Shown: positions 36,242 through 46,208, counted from the first letter of the stretch. The stretch: DNA of 56,995 nt from Paenibacillus roseus (GCF_016424485.1 NZ_JAELUP010000065.1:1-56995); one strand, 5' to 3'. Translations and numbers: made by a program. Notes: a model not told the origin generated them from the letters alone.

Positions 36242-37534
36242 CTACATGTTTTTGATGATTTCGTCAGCAAATGCGGAGCATTTTACTTCTGTAGCGCCTT
36301 CCATGAGACGGGCGAAATCGTAAGTTACGATTTTGCTGTTGATGGAAGTTGCCAATCCTTTATAGATCAGGTCAGCCGCTTCTTGCCAGCCCAGATGCTC
36401 CAGCAGCATAACGCCGGACAAAATAACGGAACCAGGGTTTACAACGTCCAGATCGGCATATTTCGGCGCTGTGCCGTGAGTAGCTTCGAAGATCGCATGT
36501 CCGGTCAGGTAGTTGATGTTCGCTCCTGGAGCGATACCAATTCCGCCAACTTGCGCAGCAAGCGCGTCGGACAGGTAGTCACCGTTCAGGTTCAGCGTTG
36601 CGATAACGTCAAAGTCAGTTGGACGAGTCAGAACTTGTTGCAGCGCGATATCGGCGATGGCATCTTTTACGATGATTTTGCCTGCTGCTTCAGCTTCTTT
36701 TTGCGCCTTGTTGGCTGCTTCCGTACCTTCCGCTTCTTTGATACGGTCGTATTGTCCCCATGTAAAGGTTTTGTCAGCGAATTCCTGCTCCGCTACTTCA
36801 TAACCCCAGTTTTTGAACGCACCCTCGGTAAATTTCATAATATTTCCTTTGTGAACCAGGGTTACGGATTTTCTATCATGCTTGATTGCATATTCGATTG
36901 CTGCGCGAACCAGTCGCTTGGAGCCCTCGGAGGAAACAGGCTTGATACCGATACCGGATGTTTCCGGGAAGCGGATTTTGTTCACGCCCAGCTCGTTCTT
37001 CAGGAACTCGATTACTTTCTTCACTTCAGCAGAACCTTCTTGATACTCGATACCTGCATAGATATCCTCTGTGTTCTCGCGGAAGATAACCATATCAACC
37101 AGTTCCGGACGCTTAACAGGCGATGGCACACCATCGAAATAGCGAACTGGACGCAGACAAGTGTACAGGTCAAGCTCTTGGCGAAGCGCAACGTTCAGGG
37201 AACGGATACCGCCGCCGATCGGTGTGGTCAAAGGTCCTTTGATGGCAACGATATATTCACGGATAGCTGTCAAAGTGTCAGCAGGCAGCCACTCGCCGTA
37301 TTCGTTGAATGCTTTCTCACCGGCAAACACTTCGTACCAAGCAAGCTTCTTCTCACCGTTGTATGCTTTTTCTACAGCAGCGTCAAGCACGCGCTTGGAT
37401 GCGCGCCAAATGTCGCGACCCGTTCCGTCACCTTCAATGAATGGGATAATCGGGTTGTTCGGAACCTGCAATTTACCGTTATCAATTGTAATTTTATCGC
37501 CCTCAGTAGGAAGTGCAAACTTTTCAAATGCCAT
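36242..37534 (-). CDS. icd: Isocitrate dehydrogenase (NADP-dependent)
   Basis: A 430-residue homodimeric NADP isocitrate dehydrogenase, converting isocitrate to 2-oxoglutarate. Conserved segments are [34 protein letters not shown] with the substrate-binding Ser and Arg residues, [17 protein letters not shown], the metal-binding Asp region [20 protein letters not shown], and [10 protein letters not shown]. An insertion of about 25 Ala/Glu/Lys-rich residues ([20 protein letters not shown]) stands near 270, as in Bacillus-type enzymes. Middle gene of the operon, preceded by AAGGAGG. Confidence 0.97.
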   Translation of the reverse strand: MAFEKFALPTEGDKITIDNGKLQVPNNPIIPFIEGDGTGRDIWRASKRVLDAAVEKAYNGEKKLAWYEVFAGEKAFNEYGEWLPADTLTAIREYIVAIKGPLTTPIGGGIRSLNVALRQELDLYTCLRPVRYFDGVPSPVKRPELVDMVIFRENTEDIYAGIEYQEGSAEVKKVIEFLKNELGVNKIRFPETSGIGIKPVSSEGSKRLVRAAIEYAIKHDRKSVTLVHKGNIMKFTEGAFKNWGYEVAEQEFADKTFTWGQYDRIKEAEGTEAANKAQKEAEAAGKIIVKDAIADIALQQVLTRPTDFDVIATLNLNGDYLSDALAAQVGGIGIAPGANINYLTGHAIFEATHGTAPKYADLDVVNPGSVILSGVMLLEHLGWQEAADLIYKGLATSINSKIVTYDFARLMEGATEVKCSAFADEIIKNM

Positions 37535-37587
37535 TAAATTTTCCTCCTTATAATCGTGTCAGAAATAAGATTTTATACATGACGGTA

Positions 37588-37617
37588 GCCGGAAAGCGGA
37601 CAGCGGCCCGCTCCGGC
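37588..37617 (-). other. Hairpin in the citZ-icd intergenic region
   Basis: GCCGGA (37588-37593) and TCCGGC (37612-37617) with an inner GCGG/CCGC pairing. No T run. It might stabilise one part of the message or be a processing site; a function is only a guess. Confidence 0.35.
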
Positions 37618-37672
37618 CTGTGGACAGCACACGTTGCGCAGCCGATTCATACGACTGCTAAAGTGCTATACA

Positions 37673-38785
37673 TTAACGCTGATTAATTGGAATGTAATGC
37701 TGACCTACAGGACCGGTATATTCGGCGCGCGGGCGGATGATGCGGTTGTTTTCATATTGCTCAAGAATGTGAGCGGTCCATCCAGACAGGCGGCTGATCG
37801 CAAAGATTGGAGTAAACAGGTCGCGCGGAATTTTGAGGGCTGTATATACCGAAGCCGAATAGAAATCGACGTTAGGCTTAAGACCCTTTTGTCCGGTTAC
37901 AAGGCTTTCAATGCGTATGGACATCTCATACAGCTCCAAATTGCCGGTTAACTTGCCGAGCTCCTTGGACATCTTTTGCAAATGCTTGGCACGCGGGTCG
38001 CCATTTTTATACACACGATGACCAAAGCCCATAATTTTGTCCTTATTGTCCAGCTTATGCTGAATGTAGGAATCAACCTTGTCGATGGAGCCAATCTCTT
38101 CAAGCATCACCATTACGGCTTCGTTGGCGCCTCCATGCAGCGGACCCTTCAAAGCTCCGATAGCGGAAGTAACACCGGAATAAATATCAGAGAGGGTCGC
38201 GACCGTCACGCGGGCAGCAAAGGTTGAAGCGTTAAGCTCATGATCGGCATGCAGCACAAGAGCCTGGTCAAGCGCTTTCACTGCTACTTCATCTGGTTCT
38301 TGCCCCGTTAGCATATATAAGAAATTATAGGCAACCGTCACACCCTGTTTTGGAGCAATCGGTCCCAAGCCTTCCCGAATACGCGCAAAAGCGGCTACAA
38401 CAGTCGGAAGTTGAGCCTGCAATTTAATAGCCTTTTGAAGGTTGGATTCCGGGGACATCTCGTTGGCATCCTCATCATAAAGCGCCAGACTGGAAATCGC
38501 TGTGCGCAATGCCGCCATTGAATTGGTATCCTTAGGGTAAAGCTTAATCTGCTGGATGACCTGATCCGGTATTGGCGCATAATTGCCCAATTGTCCAACC
38601 AGCTCGTCCAGTTCGGATTGGGTCGGGAGCTTGCCATACCAAAGCAAGTAAGCAACCTCTTCGAATGTAGCATGCTCTGCAAGCTCATCAATATCAATGC
38701 CGCGATAAGTAAGCGCGCCATCAATGATGGAGCTGATCGACGAAGTTGTCGCTACGATTCCTTCCAGTCCCTTGGTAGCTGTCAT
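37673..38785 (-). CDS. citZ: Citrate synthase
   Basis: A 370-residue type II (short, Gram-positive) citrate synthase joining acetyl-CoA and oxaloacetate. The N terminus KGLEGIVATTSSISSIIDGAL and LTYRGIDIDELAEHATFEEV are typical; the catalytic His lie in LVLHADHELNASTFAAR and GPLHGGANEAVM, with the later GFGHRVYKNGDPRA and the catalytic Asp in NVDFYSASVY. The gene leads citZ-icd-mdh, the order of B. subtilis. ATG follows AAAAGGAGAG. A promoter candidate is at 38955-38983. In B. subtilis the operon is repressed by CcpC and CcpA; I found no clear CcpC box. Confidence 0.96.
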   Translation of the reverse strand: MTATKGLEGIVATTSSISSIIDGALTYRGIDIDELAEHATFEEVAYLLWYGKLPTQSELDELVGQLGNYAPIPDQVIQQIKLYPKDTNSMAALRTAISSLALYDEDANEMSPESNLQKAIKLQAQLPTVVAAFARIREGLGPIAPKQGVTVAYNFLYMLTGQEPDEVAVKALDQALVLHADHELNASTFAARVTVATLSDIYSGVTSAIGALKGPLHGGANEAVMVMLEEIGSIDKVDSYIQHKLDNKDKIMGFGHRVYKNGDPRAKHLQKMSKELGKLTGNLELYEMSIRIESLVTGQKGLKPNVDFYSASVYTALKIPRDLFTPIFAISRLSGWTAHILEQYENNRIIRPRAEYTGPVGQHYIPINQR

Positions 38786-38954
38786 GTTTCTCTCTCCTTT
38801 TTACGAAAGAATTGGCTTCAATAATCCCAAATTTCGCGTTACACGCAAACGGCTGTGCCGCATCCGGAAGAGGCGCAGCTCATTTTCGCAAGTAGGAAAT
38901 ACAAGCAGTGCACATAAGCCTGCTTATATTTACTAAAAACAATACGTCCTTTTA

Positions 38955-38983
38955 ATAATAAAGTATTTTGCCGGGGAAGTGAA
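38955..38983 (-). promoter_or_regulatory. Possible sigma-A promoter of citZ
   Basis: On the minus strand TTCACT (38978-38983), 17 bases, TATTAT (38955-38960); four and five of six positions match the consensus. The leader would be about 160 bases. The AT-rich stretch 38984-39120 toward ppx contains a symmetrical ATAAATTTTTAT but no site I can name. Confidence 0.45.
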
Positions 38984-39153
38984 CTCTTTCATCAAATAAA
39001 ATTGTTTATCGCTATCATAAATTTTTATTTTGATGAGGCATTCCAACATTTTTCCCTTTTTCCAGCATTTTATGACTGGGATTCGAAATGCTTTTTTCAA
39101 ACGGCCCACAGTGTTAAAATAAAGGTATTCAATTCCAAACTACGGAGGAGCGA

Positions 39154-40674
39154 ATGAAGGAACAGCGCATTGGTATTATAGATATCGGCTCCAATTCCAT
39201 CCGGCTCGTCATCTATGAACGGACGGTTCACGGAGCGCATCGGGTCATAGACGGCGCCAAACGCGCAGCCAGATTGAGCCAGCAGGTCGATGATAAAGGC
39301 AATCTGACAGCATCCGCGATTGGACAACTGATTGACATTCTGAATCATTTCCGCCTGCTTTGCAATCTTCACCATACCGGCTTCATCCGCGCGGTAGCGA
39401 CGGCGGCGATTCGTAATGCAGCCAACAGCCACGAAGTGCTGGCTCGTCTGGAAGAGGAGACCGGGCTGGTTATTGAACTGCTCTCGGGCCTCAAGGAAGC
39501 GGAATACGGCTTTCTGGGAACGATGAACAGTCTGGATATCGAAGACGGTTATCTGGTGGATATCGGTGGCGGCAGTTCGGAATTCTCCCTGTTCCGCGGT
39601 CGCAAGCTGATTCGAACAGTTTCTTTTCCTTTTGGCTGCGTCAGTCTGGCCAAACGATTCACAAATGGCGGCCAGATGGACAAAGATCAAATGCAGGCGC
39701 TTGAAGCGATGGTAGCAAAGGCTATAGCGTCGGAGCCTTGGATGAAGGAGGGCGCAGGCTTGCCGCTAGTTGCGGTTGGCGGGACAGCGCGCGCCTTCGG
39801 CAAGCTTGTTCACGCCAGACAGCGGTATCCATTTGCCCAGACTCACAATTACGCCGTAGAAGGTCGAATGGCAGGCGAACTGCTTGAGGTGCTGCGGCAG
39901 CTTCCGCTGGATAAACGCGGGAAGTTCCCGGGTTTGTCTAAAGACCGCGCGGACGTTATTGTACCTGGGCTTGCGGTCCTGAATGCGATTTTCAAAGCCA
40001 GCATGGCCTCATCCTTCCTGATTTGCGGATCAGGACTGCGTGACGGGCTGTTCTTCAGCTCCCGCTTTGAAGGACAGCCGCTGCTGCCGAACGTGCTGGA
40101 ATACAGTGTCAGCAACTTGGCCGCACTGCATCCGGAAGCTCCGCAGGCTTATATTCAACAGGTAAAGCAAACAGCAATGCAACTCATGAGGGAGCTTGAT
40201 TCAGTCTTCCCATTTCCGGGACGAGCTTATAGATGGCTTGAAGCCGCTGCTATCTTGCATCGAATCGGCGCGAGCATTGACTATTACAGATATGAGGGAC
40301 ATACATTTTACCTGATTATCAATTCCTCCCTGAACGGATTGTCGCACAGGGAAATTATTATAACAGCAGGCATTGCCTCCTTCAAAACGAAGAAAAAGCT
40401 GCGGCAACAAACTCTTCCCTATGAAAGCTTGCTTGAGCCTGATGATTTCCAGCACATGATTCGTCTGGGCACATTGCTGCAGCTTGCTATTGCGCTGAAC
40501 CGGAGCGAGACCCCGACCTTGAAGCAGCTCAGTGTCAGAGTGGACGAGCATACGCTGCACCTCCAGCCTCTTGTAGGTACCGGGCCGCTCACTGTCGAGC
40601 ATCAGGAGGTCGAGGCGCTTGCGGAGGACTTCAGCAAGGCCTGGGGTCTTCTTCCCGTTCTGTATCCTTGCTAG
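39154..40674 (+). CDS. ppx: Exopolyphosphatase / pppGpp phosphohydrolase (Ppx/GppA family)
   Basis: A 506-residue actin-like ATPase-fold phosphatase that removes phosphate from polyphosphate chains or from pppGpp. The N-terminal phosphate loop is IGIIDIGSNSIRLVIYE, the catalytic-base region is GLKEAEYGFLGTMNS, and the second loop is YLVDIGGGSSEFSLF. The C-terminal part (about 310-506) is an HD-like helical domain containing EAAAILHRIGASIDYY. ATG follows GGAGGAG. It is convergent with ppk, which makes polyphosphate, and the two share a terminator, so synthesis and breakdown genes are adjacent but separately transcribed. Confidence 0.93.
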   Translation: MKEQRIGIIDIGSNSIRLVIYERTVHGAHRVIDGAKRAARLSQQVDDKGNLTASAIGQLIDILNHFRLLCNLHHTGFIRAVATAAIRNAANSHEVLARLEEETGLVIELLSGLKEAEYGFLGTMNSLDIEDGYLVDIGGGSSEFSLFRGRKLIRTVSFPFGCVSLAKRFTNGGQMDKDQMQALEAMVAKAIASEPWMKEGAGLPLVAVGGTARAFGKLVHARQRYPFAQTHNYAVEGRMAGELLEVLRQLPLDKRGKFPGLSKDRADVIVPGLAVLNAIFKASMASSFLICGSGLRDGLFFSSRFEGQPLLPNVLEYSVSNLAALHPEAPQAYIQQVKQTAMQLMRELDSVFPFPGRAYRWLEAAAILHRIGASIDYYRYEGHTFYLIINSSLNGLSHREIIITAGIASFKTKKKLRQQTLPYESLLEPDDFQHMIRLGTLLQLAIALNRSETPTLKQLSVRVDEHTLHLQPLVGTGPLTVEHQEVEALAEDFSKAWGLLPVLYPC

Positions 40675-40724
40675 GCGTTTTGAGGCGGGGAATTAAACAG
40701 CTTCGTCTCACGGAGAAATAGACA

Positions 40725-40767
40725 AAAAGCTGCTGATCGTCATTTATCATGACGATCAGCAGCTTTT
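40725..40767. terminator. Strong bidirectional terminator between ppx and ppk
   Basis: A perfect 18-bp stem: AAAAGCTGCTGATCGTCA (40725-40742) with TGACGATCAGCAGCTTTT (40750-40767), loop TTTATCA. Confidence 0.95.
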
Positions 40768-40797
40768 GCATATAGTGGTTATTCACGGATTAACTAT

Positions 40798-42861
40798 CTA
40801 TAGCAAGTTTTTCCAATTCTCGATTTTCATCGCCTCAAATTGGCTGCGGAACGGAGCGCCTTCGCGGGTAACGGTTGTGTAAGTGCCATTTGACTGCAAT
40901 TCACGATTCTTGACATTGTCATTAAGGCTCAGCATCAGAATATTAATCAGAATATTTCGCAGCTCACCATCCAGAACCGGACACATCAGTTCAACGCGGC
41001 GCGACAAATTGCGCGTCATCCAGTCGGAGCTGGACAGATAGACTTCCTCCTCGCCGCCATTGTGGAAGTATGAGAGTCTGGAATGCTCCAGAAAGCGGTC
41101 CACAATACTGATGACGCGAATATTCTCACTCCGCCCCGGAACGCCCGGACGAAGGCAACATACGCCTCGCACAATCAACTCGATTTTCACTCCCGCTTGA
41201 GAGGCCTCATACAGCTTGTCAATCATGTCCTGATTGGAAAGCGAGTTCATCTTGGCAATAATTTTCGCAGGCCGTCCGGCAAGCGCATGATCTTTCTCCC
41301 GATCAATCAGTTCAAATAATCGTTCTTTCAGATTCGTGGGAGCTGCTGCGAAAGCTTTCCAGTTATGCGGAACAGAATACCCGGTTACTTCGTTAAACAG
41401 AGCCGATGCGTCGATGCCGATAACCGGATGTGAAGTGAATAGTCCAATATCGGTATACAGCTTGGCCGTACTCTCGTTATAATTCCCGGTGCCAACATGA
41501 ACATAGCGTCTGAGCGTATCCTCTTCCCTACGAACAACCAGCACCATTTTCGCATGAATTTTCAGTCCGATCAGTCCGTATACAACGTGACAGCCAGCTT
41601 TCTCAAGCTGTCTTGCCCAAGCAATATTGCGCTCCTCGTCAAACCTTGCCTTCAGTTCCACGATGACCGTCACTTGTTTGCCCTGTTCTGCAGCCTTGGT
41701 CAGGGCCTGTACCAGACTGGAGTCGCCGCTGACGCGGTAGAGCGTCATCTTGATGGCCAATACGTCAGGGTCATCCGCGGCCTGAGTGACAAAATCATTG
41801 AATGCCTCGAACGATTCATAGGGATGATACAGCAGCACATCCCTGCGTCTGATCACCTCGAACAAATCATCCGATTCCTCGAATTCCTCCGGATAGACAG
41901 GCTCCAGCTTTCCGTACCGTAAATGTTCACGGCCTGGAACAAGGCCGTTCAGCTTCATCAGAAAACTAAGGTCCAGAGGACCGTCAATCTCAATCGTATT
42001 GTCTCCAATTTCCAACTCTTCCTTCAAAATCTCCAACGCATACGGATGCATGTCCCTGGCGATCTCCAGGCGCACGGGCATGCCCCACCGCCGCCTGCGC
42101 AGCTCCTTCTCAATTTCCTCCAGCAAATCTTCCGCCCCTTCTTCATTGAGCGTCAAATCCGCATTGCGAGTAAGCCGGAATGCATCCACGGTAGCCGGTA
42201 TATAGCCATTGAACAAGGTGTCCATATGTTTCTCAATTAAATCTTCGAGCAGAATAAATTCCGTCCGTTTGCTGTTTATTTTCCCGGGGATCTGCACAAG
42301 CCTTGGCAAAATAGACGGGACCTGCACAATTGCAAACAGCGGCTCCTCTTCCATCTCGCTGCCTTCCTTATGCAGTAGTACAGCCAAATAAAGCTCTTTG
42401 GTATGTACAAGCGGAAAAGGCCGGCTCTGATCTACTGCCATGGGGGTAAGAACGGGGAAGACAATTTCCCTAAAATAGATTTCCATTGCCGATTGCTGTG
42501 TTGAGGTCAAATCTTGCAGCCTGCGAAAACGAATGCCTTCCTTCTCCAAGCCGCGCAGTGTCTCTCTGTAGGTACGGTACTGCTCGGCAACCATAGCGGA
42601 TGTATGCTTGAGCAGTCTGATCCACAATCCGCCTGGCGTATAGCCGGTAAAATCTTTTTTATGATAGCCTGCTTTAATCTGGTCCTGGATACCGGCGACA
42701 CGAACGCTCATAAACTCGTCCAGATTACTTGATACGATAGCCAAAAACTTCATTCTCTCAAGTAATGGCGTATCTGGATGCTGAGCCTCGGAAAGCACTC
42801 TGCGGTTAAACTCAATCCAGCTTAAATCCCTGTTGACATAGTGAGACAACTGCTTTGTCAT
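40798..42861 (-). CDS. ppk1: Polyphosphate kinase 1
   Basis: A 687-residue enzyme polymerising ATP gamma-phosphate into polyphosphate. The N domain begins YVNRDLSWIEFNRRVLSEAQ, followed by the head domain (about 110-310) with AVDQSRPFPLVHTKELYL. Two phospholipase-D-like C domains follow; LKIHAKMVLVVRR near residue 437 holds the phosphorylated His, with YVHVGTGNYNESTAKLYTD soon after, and the second C domain has LEHSRLSYFHNGG near 590. Length is usual. ATG at 42861 follows GGGGGAGG about eleven bases before. Convergent with ppx. Confidence 0.96.
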   Translation of the reverse strand: MTKQLSHYVNRDLSWIEFNRRVLSEAQHPDTPLLERMKFLAIVSSNLDEFMSVRVAGIQDQIKAGYHKKDFTGYTPGGLWIRLLKHTSAMVAEQYRTYRETLRGLEKEGIRFRRLQDLTSTQQSAMEIYFREIVFPVLTPMAVDQSRPFPLVHTKELYLAVLLHKEGSEMEEEPLFAIVQVPSILPRLVQIPGKINSKRTEFILLEDLIEKHMDTLFNGYIPATVDAFRLTRNADLTLNEEGAEDLLEEIEKELRRRRWGMPVRLEIARDMHPYALEILKEELEIGDNTIEIDGPLDLSFLMKLNGLVPGREHLRYGKLEPVYPEEFEESDDLFEVIRRRDVLLYHPYESFEAFNDFVTQAADDPDVLAIKMTLYRVSGDSSLVQALTKAAEQGKQVTVIVELKARFDEERNIAWARQLEKAGCHVVYGLIGLKIHAKMVLVVRREEDTLRRYVHVGTGNYNESTAKLYTDIGLFTSHPVIGIDASALFNEVTGYSVPHNWKAFAAAPTNLKERLFELIDREKDHALAGRPAKIIAKMNSLSNQDMIDKLYEASQAGVKIELIVRGVCCLRPGVPGRSENIRVISIVDRFLEHSRLSYFHNGGEEEVYLSSSDWMTRNLSRRVELMCPVLDGELRNILINILMLSLNDNVKNRELQSNGTYTTVTREGAPFRSQFEAMKIENWKNLL

Positions 42862-42970
42862 GACCTGTTTCCTCCCCCGTGTATGCCCTCATTATCCTAT
42901 CCATTTGTTAAATGGATGTTAGTGGATTGTGATGAGAATGTAAATTCCAGATATAAAGGACACGAAGCCG

Positions 42971-43360
42971 TTACCATCTGCGGATGCTCACACTGCCTTT
43001 GCGAACTTTTGCTTCCATCCATCCCAGCAGCCATCCCCGATAATAAGGCCTAGTAAGGGGGAAGATCAACGAAAACCCGATAAGGTCTGTAATAAAACCT
43101 GGAACAATGAGAAGTAATGCACCAAGCAGCACGCATAAGCCATCGAGCATCATCAGACCCGGGATTTGGCCGCTTTGCATTTGACGTTGTGCCTCCAGAA
43201 GCAGTCGAAGTCCCTCTTTGCGGGCCAAATAGACACCCGTTACCGAGGTCAACAGGATAAGGATGAACGTTGTCCAGCCCCCGATCCAGGCAGTCATCTT
43301 GATCATACCCCACACTTCAATGACGGGCAAAATGAGAAGAAGCCCAATAAACCATTTCAT
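42971..43360 (-). CDS. fxsA: FxsA family membrane protein
   Basis: A 129-residue membrane protein of the FxsA family (YtzA in B. subtilis). It starts KWFIGLLLILPVIEVWGMI, with further helices at WTTFILILLTSVTGVYLARK and the long LLGALLLIVPGFITDLIGFS, which contains the family PG-F-T-D pattern. E. coli FxsA affects exclusion of phage T7 by the F plasmid; a function in Firmicutes is unknown. The basic tail is cytoplasmic. It follows the thioesterase gene by 17 bases and is probably cotranscribed with it. Confidence 0.92.
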   Translation of the reverse strand: MKWFIGLLLILPVIEVWGMIKMTAWIGGWTTFILILLTSVTGVYLARKEGLRLLLEAQRQMQSGQIPGLMMLDGLCVLLGALLLIVPGFITDLIGFSLIFPLTRPYYRGWLLGWMEAKVRKGSVSIRRW

Positions 43361-43377
43361 GCGCCATGCACCTCCTT

Positions 43378-43869
43378 CTATTGATTATCGTCTAACGCTG
43401 CCCTTTGAATCAAGGCGTACAGCTCAGGAGCGGCTTTGTCCAACCGTGCAGGCCGGAAATTCCGGTCCACCCATACATGACGGGTCCCCCCTTCTACAAG
43501 CAGTTCTCCAGGCGGCTCCGCATACAGGCCAAGCAGTTCTTCTGTAGTTTCTCCCACTAGCCTGATTTGGGATTCAAATGCTAACCTGAGCGGGCTGAAT
43601 TCCTTCATTCGCGTGCAAACTACAATTTGATCGTCATATCGGGCCGGCTTGACAAAGCGGCATTCAAGCTCCGTCACCGGAAGCAGCATGCCCTGTTCTT
43701 CAATTGCAGCGTACGGTATGCCCGCATATCGGACCCATTCCGTCCTTCCGATTTCGAACCAGTTGACGTAATTGGCATGGAAAACAACCTGCATCCTGTC
43801 TGTCTCCTGATAACGCACTCTTAAAGGATGAACATGCCAGCGAGTTGCCGGTATATGTCTTTGTATCAT
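43378..43869 (-). CDS. Acyl-CoA thioesterase, YbgC/4HBT hotdog type
   Basis: A 163-residue hotdog-fold thioesterase. The start is ATG 43869 (MIQRHIPATRW), seven bases after AAGGGG; the longer frame has no ribosome site. The active-site pattern RVRYQETDRMQVVFHANYVNWFE contains the catalytic Asp/His region of 4-hydroxybenzoyl-CoA thioesterase relatives, and ELECRFVKPARYDDQIVV follows in the central strand. It hydrolyses short or medium acyl-CoA, substrate unknown. It lies between pyk and fxsA, separated from pyk by a terminator hairpin. Confidence 0.9.
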   Translation of the reverse strand: MIQRHIPATRWHVHPLRVRYQETDRMQVVFHANYVNWFEIGRTEWVRYAGIPYAAIEEQGMLLPVTELECRFVKPARYDDQIVVCTRMKEFSPLRLAFESQIRLVGETTEELLGLYAEPPGELLVEGGTRHVWVDRNFRPARLDKAAPELYALIQRAALDDNQ

Positions 43870-43899
43870 TCCATAACCCCTTAATGAACCTGAATATAA

Positions 43900-43936
43900 G
43901 TCAAGAGCGACGGCAGATAGCACCATCGCTCTTGAC
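43900..43936 (-). terminator. Hairpin between pyk and thioesterase gene
   Basis: GTCAAGAGCGACGG (43900-43913) pairs with CCATCGCTCTTGAC (43923-43936) over 14 bp with one wobble. The following minus-strand bases TTATATTC are only partly T-rich. Confidence 0.65.
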
Positions 43937-43983
43937 TGTATGTTCTGAGTAACCTGCTTTTACAAGCGGGTATTTACGTTGAA

Positions 43984-45738
43984 TTACATTACTTTGGCTT
44001 GTCCGGAGTAAATAACCCCTGCTTCGCTGTATACGGTAACTTCCATGCCGTCCTGCAACAATCCCAGCGCGTTCTCGACGCCAAGTACAACCGGGATTCC
44101 CAGGTTCAGGCCTACTACTGCCGCATGGCTTGTAATACCGCCTTGCTCAATAATAAGCGCAGCTGCCTTTTCAATGGCAGGCATATATTCTTTGTCTGTC
44201 GAAGTGGCTACAAGAATAGCTCCAGCTTCTGTCTTGGCAACTGCCTCCTCAGCGGAGCGAGCCACTACAATTTTACCGGTTGCGCTTTGGCTCCCGATGC
44301 CTTGGCCTTTTGCCAGCAAATCGCCGACATGGTGGATTTTAATGAGATTCGTCGTTCCTGAGCGGCCAACCGGTACGCCCGCTGTAATAATAACGGTATC
44401 GCCAAGCTGTACGTGGCCGGACTCAATACCGCCGCGAACTGCGATTTCGAACATTTCATCGGTCGTTGTAGCCGATATGCCTTGAACAGGGATGACTCCC
44501 CATGTAAGTGCAAGACGGTGAATCACTTTCGGATCAGGCGTAACTGCGATGATTGGAGCTTTTGGACGATACTTGGAAATCATGCGGGCCGTATAACCGC
44601 TCTCGGTAGACGTAATGATCGCCTTTACCTCCAGATCCAATGCGGATTTCGCAACAGACTGGCTGATCGCCTCCGTAACCGTGGTTTGCTGGGCATTCGC
44701 CTGTTTGGTGAATATTTCGCGGTATTCCAGCGCAGCTTCCGTACGCTTGGCGATTCGTGCCATTGTTTGCACGGATTCTACCGGATATTTACCTGCCGCG
44801 GTTTCCCCGGAGAGCATGATCGCGTCCGTGCCGTCAAAAATGGCATTTGCCACGTCGCTCGCTTCAGCGCGAGTCGGACGCGGGTTCCGCTGCATGGAAT
44901 CCAGCATTTGCGTAGCTGTAATTACCGGTTTGCCTGCGCGGTTACACTTCTCAATCATTTGCTTTTGAACGAGCGGAACTTCCTCAGCCGGAATCTCCAC
45001 GCCGAGATCTCCACGCGCAACCATCAGACCGTCAGACACTTCCAGAATTTCATCCAGATTGTCAACGCCCTGCTGATTTTCAATTTTGGAGATGATTTGA
45101 ATATGTCCTGCGTTGTGCTTCTCAAGCAGTTCGCGGATTTCCAGCACGTCGCTTGCTTTGCGCACGAATGAAGCCGCTACAAAATCAATGCCTTGCTCAA
45201 TACCAAAAATAATATCGTTGGCATCTTTCTGCGTAATACCTGGCAGGGAAATATTAACGCCAGGGACATTAACGCCCTTCTTGCTCTTGATTTGTCCGCC
45301 GTTTACGATACGGCAGTGAATTTCAGTGCCTTCAACCTTTTCCACATTCAGGCCAATCAGGCCGTCATCGATCAGGATCGTCGAACCAATAGTGACATCC
45401 TCCGGAAGGTTGCTATACGTTACAGGGATACGGGTACGGTCGCCAAGAATTTCTTCTGTCGTCAGTACAATCGCATCATCCTGAATCAGTTCAATCGGCT
45501 CTTCTTTCAGTTTGCCCAAACGAATTTCAGGTCCTTTCGTATCAAGCAGGACCGCTACATTCGTTCCAAGTTCCTTGTTCGCCAGCTTGATGTTGATGAT
45601 CCGGTTGCCGTGCTCTTCAAAATCTCCGTGGGAGAAATTAAGACGGGCAACGTTCATGCCAGCTTGAATCAGTTTCTTTGTATTCTCCAGCGACTCGCTG
45701 GAAGGTCCAATCGTACACACAATTTTCGTTTTGCGCAT
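43984..45738 (-). CDS. pyk: Pyruvate kinase with C-terminal phosphohistidine domain
   Basis: A 584-residue glycolytic enzyme turning PEP and ADP into pyruvate and ATP. The barrel starts [28 protein letters not shown] gives the K+ and nucleotide residues, [16 protein letters not shown] the catalytic Lys and metal-binding Glu, [12 protein letters not shown] the nucleotide region and ATQMLDSM the active-site Thr. The extra C-terminal domain (about 480-584), with [20 protein letters not shown], is the PEP-utilising mobile domain found in Bacillus-type enzymes. ATG follows GGAGG. It follows accA after 470 bases, where pfkA would be expected; a structured leader fills that gap. Confidence 0.97.
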   Translation of the reverse strand: MRKTKIVCTIGPSSESLENTKKLIQAGMNVARLNFSHGDFEEHGNRIINIKLANKELGTNVAVLLDTKGPEIRLGKLKEEPIELIQDDAIVLTTEEILGDRTRIPVTYSNLPEDVTIGSTILIDDGLIGLNVEKVEGTEIHCRIVNGGQIKSKKGVNVPGVNISLPGITQKDANDIIFGIEQGIDFVAASFVRKASDVLEIRELLEKHNAGHIQIISKIENQQGVDNLDEILEVSDGLMVARGDLGVEIPAEEVPLVQKQMIEKCNRAGKPVITATQMLDSMQRNPRPTRAEASDVANAIFDGTDAIMLSGETAAGKYPVESVQTMARIAKRTEAALEYREIFTKQANAQQTTVTEAISQSVAKSALDLEVKAIITSTESGYTARMISKYRPKAPIIAVTPDPKVIHRLALTWGVIPVQGISATTTDEMFEIAVRGGIESGHVQLGDTVIITAGVPVGRSGTTNLIKIHHVGDLLAKGQGIGSQSATGKIVVARSAEEAVAKTEAGAILVATSTDKEYMPAIEKAAALIIEQGGITSHAAVVGLNLGIPVVLGVENALGLLQDGMEVTVYSEAGVIYSGQAKVM

Positions 45739-46056
45739 GTTAGGTTTCCTCCGTTAAACAAGCATAAATGACTCCGATACCTTTGGCAGTCGAAGCTTCG
45801 TTTCTCATCAAATCTGAACAATCCATTGAAAGCCACCCCGTCAGTTGCCCGAATCTCACAGGCAAGCGACTCCGTCCATAGGAAGACGAAGCTGTTCAGG
45901 TGAATTGCATTTTTCTAGCGGTTCACACTTGCGGGGTCCGCAAGGCCTGTCAGAACAACGAGTTGTTGCAACGTTCTGACACCCTCTCACACAGAAATAC
46001 AAGTCAAGATAGAACATTGTTCCTGTTCTATACATGGCTTGTATCTCAAGCGTCAA
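45739..46056 (-). promoter_or_regulatory. Promoter, nested dyad and structured leader of pyk
   Basis: On the minus strand TTGACG (46051-46056) and TATAGA (46027-46032) with an 18-base spacer form a promoter. Over it lies a nested dyad: ATAGAACA/TGTTCTAT (46009-46016, 46024-46031) inside ATACAAG/CTTGTAT (45997-46003, 46038-46044). The roughly 280-base leader then forms TGTCAGAAC/GTTCTGACA (45948-45956, 45973-45981) and CTTGCGG-GGT-CCGCAAG (45928-45944). The rest of the gap to accA (46057-46208) is AT-rich with a CTGCCG-ACGGCAG-type hairpin near 46061-46073. Confidence 0.45.
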
Positions 46057-46208
46057 CAGCCTGCCGACGGCAGAAACAACATTTTCAACCTGGAAATATA
46101 AGGATTGCCCAAAAACAAAGCCGGATATTCCTATATTTCAAAAAAAATTCACATCTTCATTCAACTTACACGATTCTGCGGGCCTTGTACAGCCTGTTTA
46201 CAAAAAAA

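Noticed and set aside
36215..37537. 440-residue plus-strand frame opposite icd
   Set aside because: Antisense to isocitrate dehydrogenase, which has all expected motifs; the frame is Cys/Phe-rich without known domains.
45836..45860. GGGGTGG in the pyk leader considered as a T-box
   Set aside because: The T-box core (AGGGTGGNACCGCG) is not matched and no specifier hairpin or terminator is present.
46009..46031. GAAC-AAT-GTTC in the pyk promoter considered as a LexA box
   Set aside because: Bacillus LexA boxes need a four-base spacer (GAAC-N4-GTTC); here it is three.
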